The notes beneath the pieces are model-generated. The model was not told where the DNA came from and ran no database searches. It saw nothing but the letters and a program-made list of their open reading frames with translations. Both the position numbers and the translations under genes were made by a program. This document shows, piece by piece, positions 1-7,983 of a DNA stretch of 64,000 nt (the stretch's first letter is position 1; each line of letters starts with the position of its first letter). This stretch comes from Clostridia bacterium (lineage in GTDB: Bacteria; Bacillota_A; Clostridia; Christensenellales; Borkfalkiaceae). The stretch covers positions 9,212 to 73,211 of the forward strand of contig JAFTIG010000048.1 in NCBI GenBank assembly GCA_017457015.1, written 5' to 3'.

Positions 1-155
1 ATAAAAGTACATACCGTAAGCGTTCTACCGAGCGCCGCAGCAGAGAGCGGAGAAAGTTTGTGTATCTCTATCGCCCGATTTACCATATCGGTAGTATCGA
101 GCACGGAAAGTGTCAATTCGTCGTTAAAAATTATTGTTTTAAGTAGTTTATTCAA
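1..155 (-). CDS. hslO: Hsp33 family redox-regulated chaperone, N-terminal part (cut by window edge)
   Basis: Partial gene reading leftward off the window. From a TTG at 155 the translation contains TTDMVNRAIEIHKLSP followed by SAAALGRTLT, matching the conserved N-terminal signature of Hsp33 (DMV..A...H..SP.A.AALGR). Hsp33 is a cytosolic holdase activated by oxidation through a C-terminal zinc-binding cysteine cluster, which lies outside the window. The frame has an in-frame TAA upstream and no ATG, so TTG is the best start; AAAGGCGG about nine bases upstream can serve as ribosome binding site. It follows the 226-1497 gene on the same strand after a hairpin. Confidence 0.75.
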   Translation of the reverse strand, partial: MNKLLKTIIFNDELTLSVLDTTDMVNRAIEIHKLSPLSAAALGRTLTVCTF

Positions 156-189
156 TGCGCTGTCCGCCTTTAATTTTGCTTAATTTACC

Positions 190-216
190 AAAGACGCTCT
201 CAATGAAAGCGTCTTT
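190..216 (-). terminator. Hairpin between membrane protein gene and hslO
   Basis: Inverted repeat AAAGACGCT ... AGCGTCTTT with a 9-base loop, just downstream of the 226-1497 gene. The U-tail on the minus strand is weak, so it may only attenuate transcription into hslO. Confidence 0.5.
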
Positions 217-225
217 AATAATCCT

Positions 226-1497
226 TTATTTATTTTTGTTACGCTTTGCAAGTTCTTTCTTTGCCTTATCAATGCGTTTTTGTCTTTCTTCTTGTTCTTT
301 TTCCAACGCCTTTTCTTCTTCGGTAATTTGGAACTCTGGATCGTTCTTGTGTTCTTCAACGTACCTTGCGTGATCGTCGTAAATAGCCTGCTTACTTTCG
401 TTAAGTTTAACTATATCGCTTCTATTAAACGACGTCGGGAGTTCTTCAAGTTTCAATTCATCGTCGGTGATAGGCTTGATAGGCTTGCTATTTAAAGAAC
501 TGCGAGTAGCCATAGCAAGTTGTTCTCTATACTGTTTGAGCGCACCTGAATCGCTCTCTTTAATTTTCTCGTAAATACCCCTGTTCTTTTGTGCGCCCGG
601 AACTTTGTCGTTAATAAATCTATCGTAAGACCACTGACAGAAGTTCGTCCATATAAGAAGTATTAGCGAAAACCCGAAAAGTATTAACAATATAATGCCT
701 ATTACTAAAAAGAAGCCGCCGAACAGTAAGAGTATGAACGGAATAAGTCCGAGCACGATAAAGAAAATATTTTGTGGTAAAAGCCCTATAGTAAACAAGA
801 ACGAGTTCTTGATTAAGTGCCTAAACTTTAAGTTATAAGTAACGCTCATAGTAATCATATGCATGGTCATAATCGAGAAGGTTATGAGTACGCCGTAAGT
901 GATAATTTTAGACACCCAAAAAAGCCATTCGTGCTCTACGCCGACCGCAATACTTCTATCGCAGAGCGATATAGATAACATGGAAACGTAGAAAACTATT
1001 GAGTACACCAAGAAAATGAGCAACATTTGTTTTATGTTCTGCTTGATACCGCGCCAAAAATCGTTTGCGACAAAAATTCCTTCCGTCCAAACCATATTTC
1101 TTATAACGTAAGCGCCGCCAGATATACCTACCGCCGCTATCATAAACGCTACCGGAGAGAAAAGATATACCATAAGGTTTACGGTAAACACTATATTTTC
1201 CGCATAACCGACCATACTCGGAAATGCGCCGTACCCTACGCCAAAGCCTTGAGAAAAGGGATATAACACACCGTAGTTAGTGAGTGCAACGTAGCGGAAA
1301 AATAACAGTAACGCAAACGGGATACAGAATAATAAAACTAACAGATTGATTATTACGAGTTTACCAAATCTTCCTTTAAAAATATCCCAAAAAAGTTCCC
1401 ATCTGTTAGAAGGGAGCGATGCTCTTGCATAGCCTTCGGACTTTTCCGAGCCGAGCATGAGCCTGCTTATAAAACCGCCTTTCTTTTTTTGTGCCAT
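226..1497 (-). CDS. YesL/DUF624-like multi-pass membrane protein with charged C-terminal tail
   Basis: 423 aa. The N-terminal motif LPSNRWELFWDIFKGRFGKL followed by LVLLFCIPFALLLFF resembles the start of DUF624/YesL-family membrane proteins, which are often found near sugar-uptake genes; function unknown. About six hydrophobic segments lie between residues 45 and 285. The last ~140 residues are hydrophilic, ending in a Lys/Glu-rich helix (EEEKALEKEQEERQKRIDKAK) that probably forms a cytosolic coiled coil. This tail is longer than in typical YesL proteins. Start ATG at 1497 is preceded by GGGAGATACTA. No transport neighbour is present, so no substrate can be assigned. Confidence 0.6.
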   Translation of the reverse strand: MAQKKKGGFISRLMLGSEKSEGYARASLPSNRWELFWDIFKGRFGKLVIINLLVLLFCIPFALLLFFRYVALTNYGVLYPFSQGFGVGYGAFPSMVGYAENIVFTVNLMVYLFSPVAFMIAAVGISGGAYVIRNMVWTEGIFVANDFWRGIKQNIKQMLLIFLVYSIVFYVSMLSISLCDRSIAVGVEHEWLFWVSKIITYGVLITFSIMTMHMITMSVTYNLKFRHLIKNSFLFTIGLLPQNIFFIVLGLIPFILLLFGGFFLVIGIILLILFGFSLILLIWTNFCQWSYDRFINDKVPGAQKNRGIYEKIKESDSGALKQYREQLAMATRSSLNSKPIKPITDDELKLEELPTSFNRSDIVKLNESKQAIYDDHARYVEEHKNDPEFQITEEEKALEKEQEERQKRIDKAKKELAKRNKNK

Positions 1498-1609
1498 TAG
1501 TATCTCCCAAAATTAATTGATTTTATCATACGCAAAAAACGCGCTATTATTAATATATACTAAATTTAAATATTTTACAAATAAAATTCGGGTATTCGTT
1601 AAAAAAAAC

Positions 1610-1638
1610 TTTACTTTTTTTCTTTTGTTTGCTACACT
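1610..1638 (+). promoter_or_regulatory. Sigma-A promoter of the asd-dapA-dapB-yggS-sepF operon
   Basis: -35 TTTACT at 1610-1615 and -10 TACACT at 1633-1638, 17-base spacer. Predicted start near 1645, giving a short leader before ATG 1672. No room for a lysine riboswitch. Confidence 0.55.
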
Positions 1639-1671
1639 ATGCGTATATTAATGTTTATAGGAGCAAAACTC

Positions 1672-2685
1672 ATGAAAAAGTATAACGTAGCAGTTGTCGG
1701 CGCAACCGGTATGGTCGGCAGAAAATTTTTACAAGTATTGACGGAAAAGCAACTTCCCGTTGAAAATTATTATTTATTTGCATCGGCAAAATCAGCAGGG
1801 AATAAAATAGATTTTATGGGCAAAGAACACGAAATTATCGAACTTGCCGAAAAAAATATTATCGGTAAAAATATCGATATTGCGCTTTTCTCTGCAGGCG
1901 GTGACGTAAGTAAGGAATTTGCACCGATATTTGCTAAACACGGCATCTTGGTTATCGACAACTCCAGTGCATGGAGAAGGGACGAAAACGTTCCTTTAGT
2001 AGTTCCAGAAGTTAACGCTTACGATATAGAGTGGCATAAAAATATTATAGCAAACCCCAACTGTTCGACTATTCAAGCAATGGTAGTATTAAAACCCTTG
2101 CACGACGCGTTCAAGATTAAGAGAGTTATTTACTCGACCTATCAAGCGGTATCTGGAGCAGGCGTTAAAGGCTTTAACGACCTTAAAGGCGGTATTTGCG
2201 GTGAAGCGCCCCAAAAGTTCCCTTACCCTATCTTTGGCAACTGTATTCCGCACATTGACGTATTTATGGATAACGGCTACACCAAAGAAGAAGATAAGAT
2301 GGTTTTTGAAACCAAAAAGATTTTGGGCGATCAAAGCATCAAAGTTACTGCAACTTGCGTTCGCGTACCCGTATACTACGGCCACAGCGAATCTATCAAT
2401 ATAGAGTTTGAAAAACCCTGTACGGTTGAGAAGGTTAAAGAAGTTTTATCAAAGGCAGAAGGCGTTGTAATAGAAGACGATCCCAAAAACAACGTTTATC
2501 CGATGGCTATTACGGCGGAAAACAAGAACGAAGTATTCGTTGGTAGAATCAGAAAAGACGATACCGTTGAAAGTGGTATTAACCTTTGGTGCGTTGCCGA
2601 CAATATCAGAAAAGGCGCAGCGACCAACGCCGTTCAAATTGCCGAAAAGGCCATTGAAAAAGGTTGGGCGGAAAATCATCTTTAA
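1672..2685 (+). CDS. asd: Aspartate-semialdehyde dehydrogenase
   Basis: 337 aa. It reduces beta-aspartyl phosphate to aspartate semialdehyde with NADPH, the branch point to diaminopimelate/lysine, threonine and methionine. The N-terminal dinucleotide fold is visible as VAVVGATGMVGRKFL, the active-site cysteine lies in NPNCSTIQ, and a later region reads RVPVYYGHSESI. ATG 1672 was chosen over an in-frame ATG at 1639 because AGGAGCAAAACTC precedes it and the NAD-binding motif then starts close to the N terminus. First gene of a plus-strand operon followed directly by dapA. Confidence 0.95.
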   Translation: MKKYNVAVVGATGMVGRKFLQVLTEKQLPVENYYLFASAKSAGNKIDFMGKEHEIIELAEKNIIGKNIDIALFSAGGDVSKEFAPIFAKHGILVIDNSSAWRRDENVPLVVPEVNAYDIEWHKNIIANPNCSTIQAMVVLKPLHDAFKIKRVIYSTYQAVSGAGVKGFNDLKGGICGEAPQKFPYPIFGNCIPHIDVFMDNGYTKEEDKMVFETKKILGDQSIKVTATCVRVPVYYGHSESINIEFEKPCTVEKVKEVLSKAEGVVIEDDPKNNVYPMAITAENKNEVFVGRIRKDDTVESGINLWCVADNIRKGAATNAVQIAEKAIEKGWAENHL

Positions 2686-2708
2686 TAACTATCCAAAAGG
2701 AATTTATT

Positions 2709-3602
2709 ATGAATAAAACTATATTTAAGGGTACTTGTACGGCGGCTATTACCCCGTTCACCCAAGACGGCGTTGACTACGACGCTTTTTCAAGACAAAT
2801 AGAATATCAAATCAGCAACGGCATTGACGCGCTTTGCATTTTAGGAACTACGGGTGAAGCGCCCTGTATTACCGACGCAGAGTATGAAAAAATTGCAAAG
2901 TTTGCTTACGATAAAATCGAAGGCAGAGTTAAGTTTATTCTAGGCTCTGGCAGTAACTGTACTAAAAAAGCGATTGAGAAGAGCCAACTCGCTGAAAAGA
3001 TAGGTGCGGACGGACTTTTAGTCGTTACCCCCTATTACAATAAATGTACTCAAAAAGGTTTGGTAAAATATTATAACGACGTTTGCGATAACGTAGATAT
3101 TCCCGTGCTTTGCTATAACGTACCCGCTCGTACGGGCGTCAATATTCTCCCCCGTACTATGGCGGAGATTGCAGAACATAAAAACATCGGCGGTATTAAA
3201 GAAGCGTGCGGTAATATGGAACAAATTTGTGAAACTGCGCGTTTAATCCGCGGTAAGACTGCGCTCTACTCTGGTGACGACAACCTTAATCTCGCAATGA
3301 TGAGTATAGGCTCTATGGGTCTTATTTCGGTTGCTAGTAATATTGCGCCGAGAGAAGTTGGCGACGTTGCAAGATTTTATTTTTCTGGCAGAAACCAAGA
3401 GGCGACCGAACTGCAAGAAAGGCTTCTTCCCCTTATCGACATTATGTTCTGTGAAGTTAACCCTATCCCTGTAAAGAAGGCTGCAGAACTTATCGGTCTT
3501 GGTAGCGGTATCGTTCGCGCTCCGCTTACCGAACTTGAAGACGAGCACGTTGAGCAGATGAAAGCCATCTTAAAAGATTTCGGCTTTGCCATTAAGGAGT
3601 AA
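2709..3602 (+). CDS. dapA: 4-hydroxy-tetrahydrodipicolinate synthase
   Basis: 297 aa (beta/alpha)8 aldolase-family enzyme condensing pyruvate with aspartate semialdehyde, the product of the preceding gene. Motifs: LGTTGEAP near residue 45, the proton-relay tyrosine region CYNVPARTG, and the Schiff-base lysine in GIKEACGN. Start ATG 2709 has AAAGGA upstream; the longer frame reaching back into asd is rejected. The coding end overlaps the ribosome binding site of dapB (AAGGAGTAATATG), so the two are translationally close. Confidence 0.96.
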   Translation: MNKTIFKGTCTAAITPFTQDGVDYDAFSRQIEYQISNGIDALCILGTTGEAPCITDAEYEKIAKFAYDKIEGRVKFILGSGSNCTKKAIEKSQLAEKIGADGLLVVTPYYNKCTQKGLVKYYNDVCDNVDIPVLCYNVPARTGVNILPRTMAEIAEHKNIGGIKEACGNMEQICETARLIRGKTALYSGDDNLNLAMMSIGSMGLISVASNIAPREVGDVARFYFSGRNQEATELQERLLPLIDIMFCEVNPIPVKKAAELIGLGSGIVRAPLTELEDEHVEQMKAILKDFGFAIKE

Positions 3603-3603
3603 T

Positions 3604-4359
3604 ATGATTAACGTTCTTATTAGCGGTGCTAACGGCAGAATGGGCAGAAAAGTTTTTGAATCGGCGTTAAACAGCCAAAACGTAAAAGCAGTTTGTGGCG
3701 TTGACCTTTTTGAAAATTTTACTAACCCCAACTACCCCGTTTACACATCATTTAAATCTATTAAAGAAAAAATCGACGTGGTTATAGACTTTTCCGCGCC
3801 GAGTAGTCTTGACAACATTTTAGAATTTTGTTTAGCAAACGGTGTTCCCGCAGTGCTCTGCGCTACGGGCTATACCGACGAGCAAGTACAAAAAGTTAAA
3901 GTAGCAAGTGAAAAGGTCGCTTTGTTCCGTTCGGGCAATATGTCACTCGGCGTAAACGCACTGATTGATTTAGTCAAAAAGGCGGCGGTGGCTCTCGGCG
4001 GTTTCGACGTGGAAATTATAGAAAAACACCACAATCAAAAGGTGGACGCACCTAGCGGTACGGCACTTATGCTCGCAGACGCCGTTAAAGAAGTTCAAGA
4101 AGATAAATACTATACTTACGGCAGACAAGGTATTTGTGGTAAGCGCGATAAAAACGAAATAGGTATACACGCCGTTCGCGGTGGCGGAATCGTTGGCGAA
4201 CATGACGTGATTTTTGCATCTGGTTTTGAAACGGTTACCCTATCACACCAAGCAACGGACAGGAGCGTTTTTGCAGACGGGGCTATAAAAGCGGCGGAAT
4301 ATATCGCTAATAAAAAAACGGGACTATATAATATGTCCGACGTCATCAACGGAAAGTAA
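3604..4359 (+). CDS. dapB: 4-hydroxy-tetrahydrodipicolinate reductase
   Basis: 251 aa, NAD(P)H-dependent reductase of the diaminopimelate pathway. The N-terminal GANGRMGRK is the nucleotide-binding glycine loop, and EKHHNQKVDAPSGTA is the family's substrate-binding signature with its catalytic His/Lys. ATG 3604 lies one base after the dapA stop. Together with asd and dapA it supplies the cross-linking amino acid of peptidoglycan; the remaining pathway genes are not in the window. Confidence 0.96.
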   Translation: MINVLISGANGRMGRKVFESALNSQNVKAVCGVDLFENFTNPNYPVYTSFKSIKEKIDVVIDFSAPSSLDNILEFCLANGVPAVLCATGYTDEQVQKVKVASEKVALFRSGNMSLGVNALIDLVKKAAVALGGFDVEIIEKHHNQKVDAPSGTALMLADAVKEVQEDKYYTYGRQGICGKRDKNEIGIHAVRGGGIVGEHDVIFASGFETVTLSHQATDRSVFADGAIKAAEYIANKKTGLYNMSDVINGK

Positions 4360-4360
4360 A

Positions 4361-5038
4361 ATGTTAAAACAAAATCTCGATAAAGTTTTTGCCGAGATAG
4401 AAAAAGGTAACTGTTTCGGCGAGCCCGTTACTTTAGTAGGCGCAACCAAAACCATGCCGATTGAAACGATTAATGAAGCCGTTAGTTTGGGACTTAAAGT
4501 CGTTGCAGAAAACAAAGCTCAAGAATTTAACTTTAAGCACGATTATATCGTAGGCGCAAGACAACATTTTATAGGGCATTTACAAACCAACAAGGTCAAA
4601 TATTTGGTCGGAAAGGTTGAACTTATACACTCTGTTGACAGCGTTCATCTTGCAGAAGCGATTGATATTTGTGCAAATAAAAAGGGTGTCGTTCAAGACG
4701 TTCTTATTGAAGTTAACGTGGGCGGAGAACTTTCAAAAAGCGGTTTTTCTCCCGAAAACGTAATAGACAACGCCCTGTATATTGCAGAGAATTTTAGTGG
4801 CGTTAGAGTGCGTGGACTTATGGCTATGCTCCCCCACTCGGACGACGTTGAACTTTTAACGAGTCTTTGCAAAAAAATGCGTGCGCTTTACGACAACTTG
4901 AAAGAAAAAGGTTTGCCTTTTACCTACCTTTCTATGGGTATGAGTGGCGATTATATGCTTGCCGTTAAAAACGGTAGTAATATGATTAGGCTCGGCAGAA
5001 CTATTTTTGGAGAAAGAAATTACGGAGATAAACACTGA
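4361..5038 (+). CDS. yggS: YggS/PLPBP-family pyridoxal-phosphate homeostasis protein
   Basis: 225 aa. The single-domain alanine-racemase-fold family binds PLP without known catalysis and buffers PLP and amino-acid pools. The PLP lysine is expected in LVGATKTMP near residue 30; VAENKAQEF, FIGHLQTNKVKYL and LSMGMSGDY match conserved family blocks. ATG 4361 is one base after the dapB stop, and its TGA overlaps the sepF ATG (TGATG), so translation is coupled. Adjacency to sepF is the common Firmicutes arrangement. Confidence 0.93.
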   Translation: MLKQNLDKVFAEIEKGNCFGEPVTLVGATKTMPIETINEAVSLGLKVVAENKAQEFNFKHDYIVGARQHFIGHLQTNKVKYLVGKVELIHSVDSVHLAEAIDICANKKGVVQDVLIEVNVGGELSKSGFSPENVIDNALYIAENFSGVRVRGLMAMLPHSDDVELLTSLCKKMRALYDNLKEKGLPFTYLSMGMSGDYMLAVKNGSNMIRLGRTIFGERNYGDKH

Positions 5039-5364
5039 TGGGAATATTTGATTTATTCGGCAGAGAACCGAAAACCAGAAACGAAAAACCTTTGCGTGCG
5101 GAATTTGATACCCCTTCTAGCACCAACGATAAAAAAGGTCCTGTATCTGTATTCAGTCCGACCGCTTATGAAGACGTTGCGGTTATTATCGACGCTATTA
5201 AGACTGGTAAAAATGCAGTAGTACATTTGACCGAACTTAAAACGGACACTGCGGTTAGAGTGTTAGACATGCTATCCGGCGCTATCTACGCACTTGGCGG
5301 TGGGGTTTACGAAATGGGCAAAAACGTGTTTATGTTTTCCCCGTCAGGCGTTGAAGTTTATTAA
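5038..5364 (+). CDS. sepF: Cell division protein SepF
   Basis: 108 aa. SepF polymerises at midcell, tethers FtsZ and binds membrane through its N-terminal amphipathic segment, seen here as MGIFDLFGRE. The conserved globular domain spans roughly residues 38-108: FSPTAYEDVAVIIDAIKTGK, then HLTELKTDTAVRVLDMLSGA and a closing VYEMGKNVFMFSPSGV. It is shorter than the Bacillus protein (about 150 aa) because the linker is reduced. Last gene of the operon, followed by two hairpins. Confidence 0.93.
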   Translation: MGIFDLFGREPKTRNEKPLRAEFDTPSSTNDKKGPVSVFSPTAYEDVAVIIDAIKTGKNAVVHLTELKTDTAVRVLDMLSGAIYALGGGVYEMGKNVFMFSPSGVEVY

Positions 5365-5370
5365 GAATAT

Positions 5371-5403
5371 AAAAAGCGAGAGAAAATTTCTCTCGCTTTT
5401 TTC
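5371..5403 (+). terminator. Bidirectional intrinsic terminator after sepF
   Basis: Near-perfect hairpin AAAAAGCGAGAGAAA / TTTCTCTCGCTTTT with a run of T on the plus strand and of A on the other side, so it can stop the sepF operon and the converging acyltransferase gene. Confidence 0.9.
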
Positions 5404-5405
5404 TT

Positions 5406-5433
5406 AAACGGTGTTTAACGCCGTTTTTTTATT
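5406..5433 (+). terminator. Second terminator hairpin in tandem
   Basis: AAACGGTGT TTA ACGCCGTTT with one G-U pair, followed by a T run. It overlaps the last codons of the converging acyltransferase gene. Confidence 0.75.
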
Positions 5434-6673
5434 TGTTTCTAACGTAAAAATCGTAAAGTTCTTCTTGGGCAAAATGCATCTTCGTTAGATAATTTTTTGC
5501 CGTTTTTAAGAACATAAAATAGGTCGTGTGGTCTACCGCTATATCAAACGCGTCACCGCGGTTTAGAAAATCGTATTCTATATGTACTGAATACATAGCA
5601 GATACGGGTTTATTGAGTTCAAAGGGTTTTCCGTCGACTTCGCCCTTAAAAGTAAATCCGTTTTTATCGTGTACGACGTGCGCGTTACCTACGGGAATAC
5701 AACCGACTTTGCTCGAATAATAATCTTCTACTCGAACGTCGTCTTCAAAGAAGTAAGCGCCACTTTGAACTTCTTTTCTGACTTCTTCTCTCTCCCACCT
5801 ATACCAGTCGGGTATATGTGAAAAGCCTTTATCAGTATTTACTCCCTTTAATCTTGAAAGGGTATCCATTTCCCATTTAGCACCACACTCTTCACACCAA
5901 AGATGAAAACCGGCACTGTTCATCTTAAACTCTTTACCACACACGGGACATTTATAAAGTATTCTATAAAGTCCGTCCGCACGCTCTTTACATTTAACGT
6001 GCAAGTTATTTTCTACCTGCCACTTATACTCGTCTTTAACAAACTCTTTTTCAATTCTTGCCTGTAACTGTTCTGCCGTTGAGTTTTCAATTTCTTCGGG
6101 AGTAAAGAGCATATATAAATGTGCTTGTTGTCTAATCTTTCTATACGGATGCTTGCTCCATTGTGGAGAATTTATAAAATTGCCGTACGCTTTGCACATT
6201 ACTACGGGAACTTTTGCAATCTTACAAAATTTACCGAGTGCACCGTCAAGGCGTTCGTTTATACCTGCAAGTTCAAAACGTGCTTCGGGATATATCGTTA
6301 CAGGGTGCTTTTTCTTTTTTAAGTAATAAAGCATGTGTTTTGCCGTAACTACATCGTGCGTAAACTTACGCTTAGGCATTCCACCGATACCGCCCATAAG
6401 CCAGTCGCCCCTGCGGAATTCTTCTACCGACATTACCCAACCCGTAGTCTTCGGCATTAATCCTTTTACTATCTGCGGAAAATCCATAAACGACGCGTGC
6501 GTCGCTAAAATAAGGAAAGGTCCTTTCAATTTTTTAACAGCCTTGTCCGTCGTGACGTGCCCGTTATTAAAAAGCAAATAAAACGGCGCAGCCACGTACT
6601 CGACGATCTTTAAATACCATCTGGGCTTTATAGGCTTTTTATACATATCAAATCTTTTACCAAGTTTTTTCAT
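5429..6673 (-). CDS. PlsC-like acyltransferase with embedded zinc ribbon
   Basis: 414 aa. The first ~200 residues are a lysophospholipid acyltransferase-like domain: the catalytic HxxxxD box is HASFMD (near residue 59) and the acceptor-site block reads VTIYPEARF. It most likely acylates a glycerolipid at the cytoplasmic membrane face. A four-cysteine zinc ribbon follows (YKCPVCGKEF ... LWCEECGAKW, about residues 233-257), and the C-terminal ~150 residues match no domain I know. Its promoter at 6693-6721 is preceded by a perfect palindrome. Start ATG 6673 has AAGGAGAAAGGTT upstream. Confident for the fold, unsure of the substrate. Confidence 0.8.
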   Translation of the reverse strand: MKKLGKRFDMYKKPIKPRWYLKIVEYVAAPFYLLFNNGHVTTDKAVKKLKGPFLILATHASFMDFPQIVKGLMPKTTGWVMSVEEFRRGDWLMGGIGGMPKRKFTHDVVTAKHMLYYLKKKKHPVTIYPEARFELAGINERLDGALGKFCKIAKVPVVMCKAYGNFINSPQWSKHPYRKIRQQAHLYMLFTPEEIENSTAEQLQARIEKEFVKDEYKWQVENNLHVKCKERADGLYRILYKCPVCGKEFKMNSAGFHLWCEECGAKWEMDTLSRLKGVNTDKGFSHIPDWYRWEREEVRKEVQSGAYFFEDDVRVEDYYSSKVGCIPVGNAHVVHDKNGFTFKGEVDGKPFELNKPVSAMYSVHIEYDFLNRGDAFDIAVDHTTYFMFLKTAKNYLTKMHFAQEELYDFYVRNK

Positions 6674-6692
6674 AACCTTTCTCCTTATATAT

Positions 6693-6721
6693 ATGTTACC
6701 ACATCAAAAAATATTAATCAA
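6693..6721 (-). promoter_or_regulatory. Promoter of the acyltransferase gene
   Basis: On the minus strand, -35 TTGATT (6721-6716) and -10 TAACAT (6698-6693) with a 17-base spacer, about 20 bases upstream of ATG 6673. Confidence 0.6.
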
Positions 6722-6723
6722 GT

Positions 6724-6747
6724 AAATTGTTGACTAATCAACAATTT
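6724..6747. promoter_or_regulatory. Perfect palindrome abutting the -35 box, possible operator
   Basis: AAATTGTTGA CTAA TCAACAATTT, two perfect 10-base arms with a 4-base centre, ending two bases before the -35 hexamer of the acyltransferase promoter. The position fits a repressor or activator site; an RNA hairpin is also possible but no strong U-run follows. Confidence 0.5.
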
Positions 6748-6751
6748 TATA

Positions 6752-6787
6752 TAAAAAGATGACTCTATCGAAAATTACGACAGAGCC
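6752..6787 (-). terminator. Terminator of the CaCA transporter gene
   Basis: On the minus strand GGCTCTGTCG pairs with CGATAGAGTC (two G-U pairs, 7-base loop) followed by ATCTTTTTATAT. The wobble pairs form only in this orientation, which assigns it to the 6805-7770 gene. Confidence 0.8.
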
Positions 6788-6804
6788 AACCGTTTATATT
6801 AAGT

Positions 6805-7770
6805 TTAAAGCGCGTAATTTCTTACGATAATATATGCGAGATATGCAACGTACAGAACGGTCATTACCATGCCGTGCCACTTGTTCATCTTTTTTGAAAA
6901 GAGTGCTACAGCCATAAGTACTATACCCGTACCGAACATTACTAGCATATCAACAAGCGTATCGTTTATTACCGTGAGCGGACTTATGGTTGCGCTCATG
7001 CCGAGAATAAATATTACGTTGAATATATTTGAGCCTACCACGTTTCCGATTGCGATGTCGTTTTCCTTCTTTATAGCGGCAACTATACTGGTAACTAGTT
7101 CAGGAAGACTAGTGCCGATAGATACTATTGTAAGACCTACTAAAGATTCACTCATACCAAGTGCTTTTGCTATAATCGACGCATTGTCAACTACTAGATC
7201 TCCACCGAAAATGATACCTGCACCGCCAACGATTACTAAAATTATAGAAAGCCAAAGCGGTTTTTTCTTCTCTTCTTTATTTTCTTGACCTTCAATCATG
7301 TCGGGGTTACCCTTTTTTGCTCTCAATACCAAGAACACGAGATATACGACAAAAAGTACGAGCATTATTATACCTTCAACCCTATCTATCTTAAATGGAG
7401 TTATGACGAAAGATAACAATAAAAGCAAAACGTAAGTTCCTATCATAATAGGAATATCGAATTTCTTCATATCCTTATCGATAATGAGCGGAATAAGTAT
7501 TGCGCTTACGCCAAGAATAAATAAGGTGTTAAAAATATCAGAGCCGACTACGTTACCGATACTCATATCGTTCATATTAGCGATTGCGCTATTGATAGAT
7601 ACCGACGCTTCGGGTAGGCTCGTCCCTATAGAAACGAGTGTTAAACCGATAATTAGCGACGGGATTTTGAGCGCTTTTGCAATACTGCTCGATCCGTCGA
7701 CGAAAAAGTCAGCGCCTTTAATTAAAAGTGCCATGCCTACGATAAGTAATAATACAGTCCATACTGTCAT
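6805..7770 (-). CDS. CaCA-family cation exchanger (YrbG-like), probably Mn2+-linked
   Basis: 321 aa membrane transporter of the Ca2+/cation antiporter superfamily. The two internally repeated alpha motifs are plain: GLTLVSIGTSLPEASVS in the first half and GLTIVSIGTSLPELVTS in the second, each followed by GNVVGSDIFN or GNVVGSNIFN. About ten membrane segments flank a charged cytosolic loop (residues ~160-175). ATG 7770 was chosen because AAAGGAGAAAAC precedes it; an upstream in-frame start would lie inside the leader. The leader is a yybP-ykoY-type Mn2+ riboswitch, so the physiological role may be Mn2+ export rather than Ca2+/Na+ exchange. Confidence 0.9.
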   Translation of the reverse strand: MTVWTVLLLIVGMALLIKGADFFVDGSSSIAKALKIPSLIIGLTLVSIGTSLPEASVSINSAIANMNDMSIGNVVGSDIFNTLFILGVSAILIPLIIDKDMKKFDIPIMIGTYVLLLLLSFVITPFKIDRVEGIIMLVLFVVYLVFLVLRAKKGNPDMIEGQENKEEKKKPLWLSIILVIVGGAGIIFGGDLVVDNASIIAKALGMSESLVGLTIVSIGTSLPELVTSIVAAIKKENDIAIGNVVGSNIFNVIFILGMSATISPLTVINDTLVDMLVMFGTGIVLMAVALFSKKMNKWHGMVMTVLYVAYLAYIIVRNYAL

Positions 7771-7819
7771 AAAAAGTTTTCTCCTTTGTTTATATAAAAA
7801 ATATTTTTTCAAAAAAATA

Positions 7820-7852
7820 AAGACTTCTACCGTTAAAACGGTAAAAGTCTTG
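7820..7852 (-). terminator. Riboswitch expression-platform terminator
   Basis: On the minus strand AAGACTTTTACCGTT pairs with AACGGTAGAAGTCTT and is followed by a T-rich run. Its 5' arm contains the 3' strand of riboswitch helix P1, so ligand-stabilised P1 would prevent this terminator. Confidence 0.85.
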
Positions 7853-7950
7853 TTAAATTACTTTTAGTAACTACGCCCGCCGGACATAAAGTCGTATTGA
7901 CGACGGCGCGTTCGCTTTTTGCAAAGCGAAAACTACTCCCTTTTACTATA
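7841..7950 (-). promoter_or_regulatory. yybP-ykoY (manganese) riboswitch aptamer
   Basis: On the minus strand the segment starts GTAAAAGGGAGTAG, the diagnostic GGGAGUAG of yybP-ykoY RNAs, continues through a hairpin of TTCGCTTT/AAAGCGAA, then CGTCGTCAATACG and GTCCGGCGGGC, and ends TTAACAAGACTTTTAC. GTAAAAG at the start pairs with CTTTTAC at the end to form P1. The layout matches what I recall of the Lactococcus and Bacillus aptamers (GGGGAGUAG ... CGUCAAU ... CCGG ... CAAGAC). Known members sense Mn2+ and turn on Mn2+ export or related transport genes by antitermination. Confidence 0.88.
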
Positions 7951-7954
7951 AAGG

Positions 7955-7983
7955 ATTAAATTATCTTACGTTTAATGCTTCAA
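7955..7983 (-). promoter_or_regulatory. Possible promoter for the riboswitch RNA, inside the ldh 3' end
   Basis: TTGAAG (7983-7978), 17 bases, TTTAAT (7960-7955) on the minus strand. It would start transcription close to the aptamer's 5' edge. Readthrough from the dehydrogenase gene is the alternative. Confidence 0.4.

Noticed and set aside
1498..1671. Lysine riboswitch before asd
   Set aside because: The predicted promoter leaves fewer than 35 bases of leader.
7820..7852. Simple terminator of the LDH/MDH-family gene
   Set aside because: It lies ~110 bases past the stop and its 5' arm is the P1 strand of the riboswitch, so it belongs to the downstream transporter's leader.
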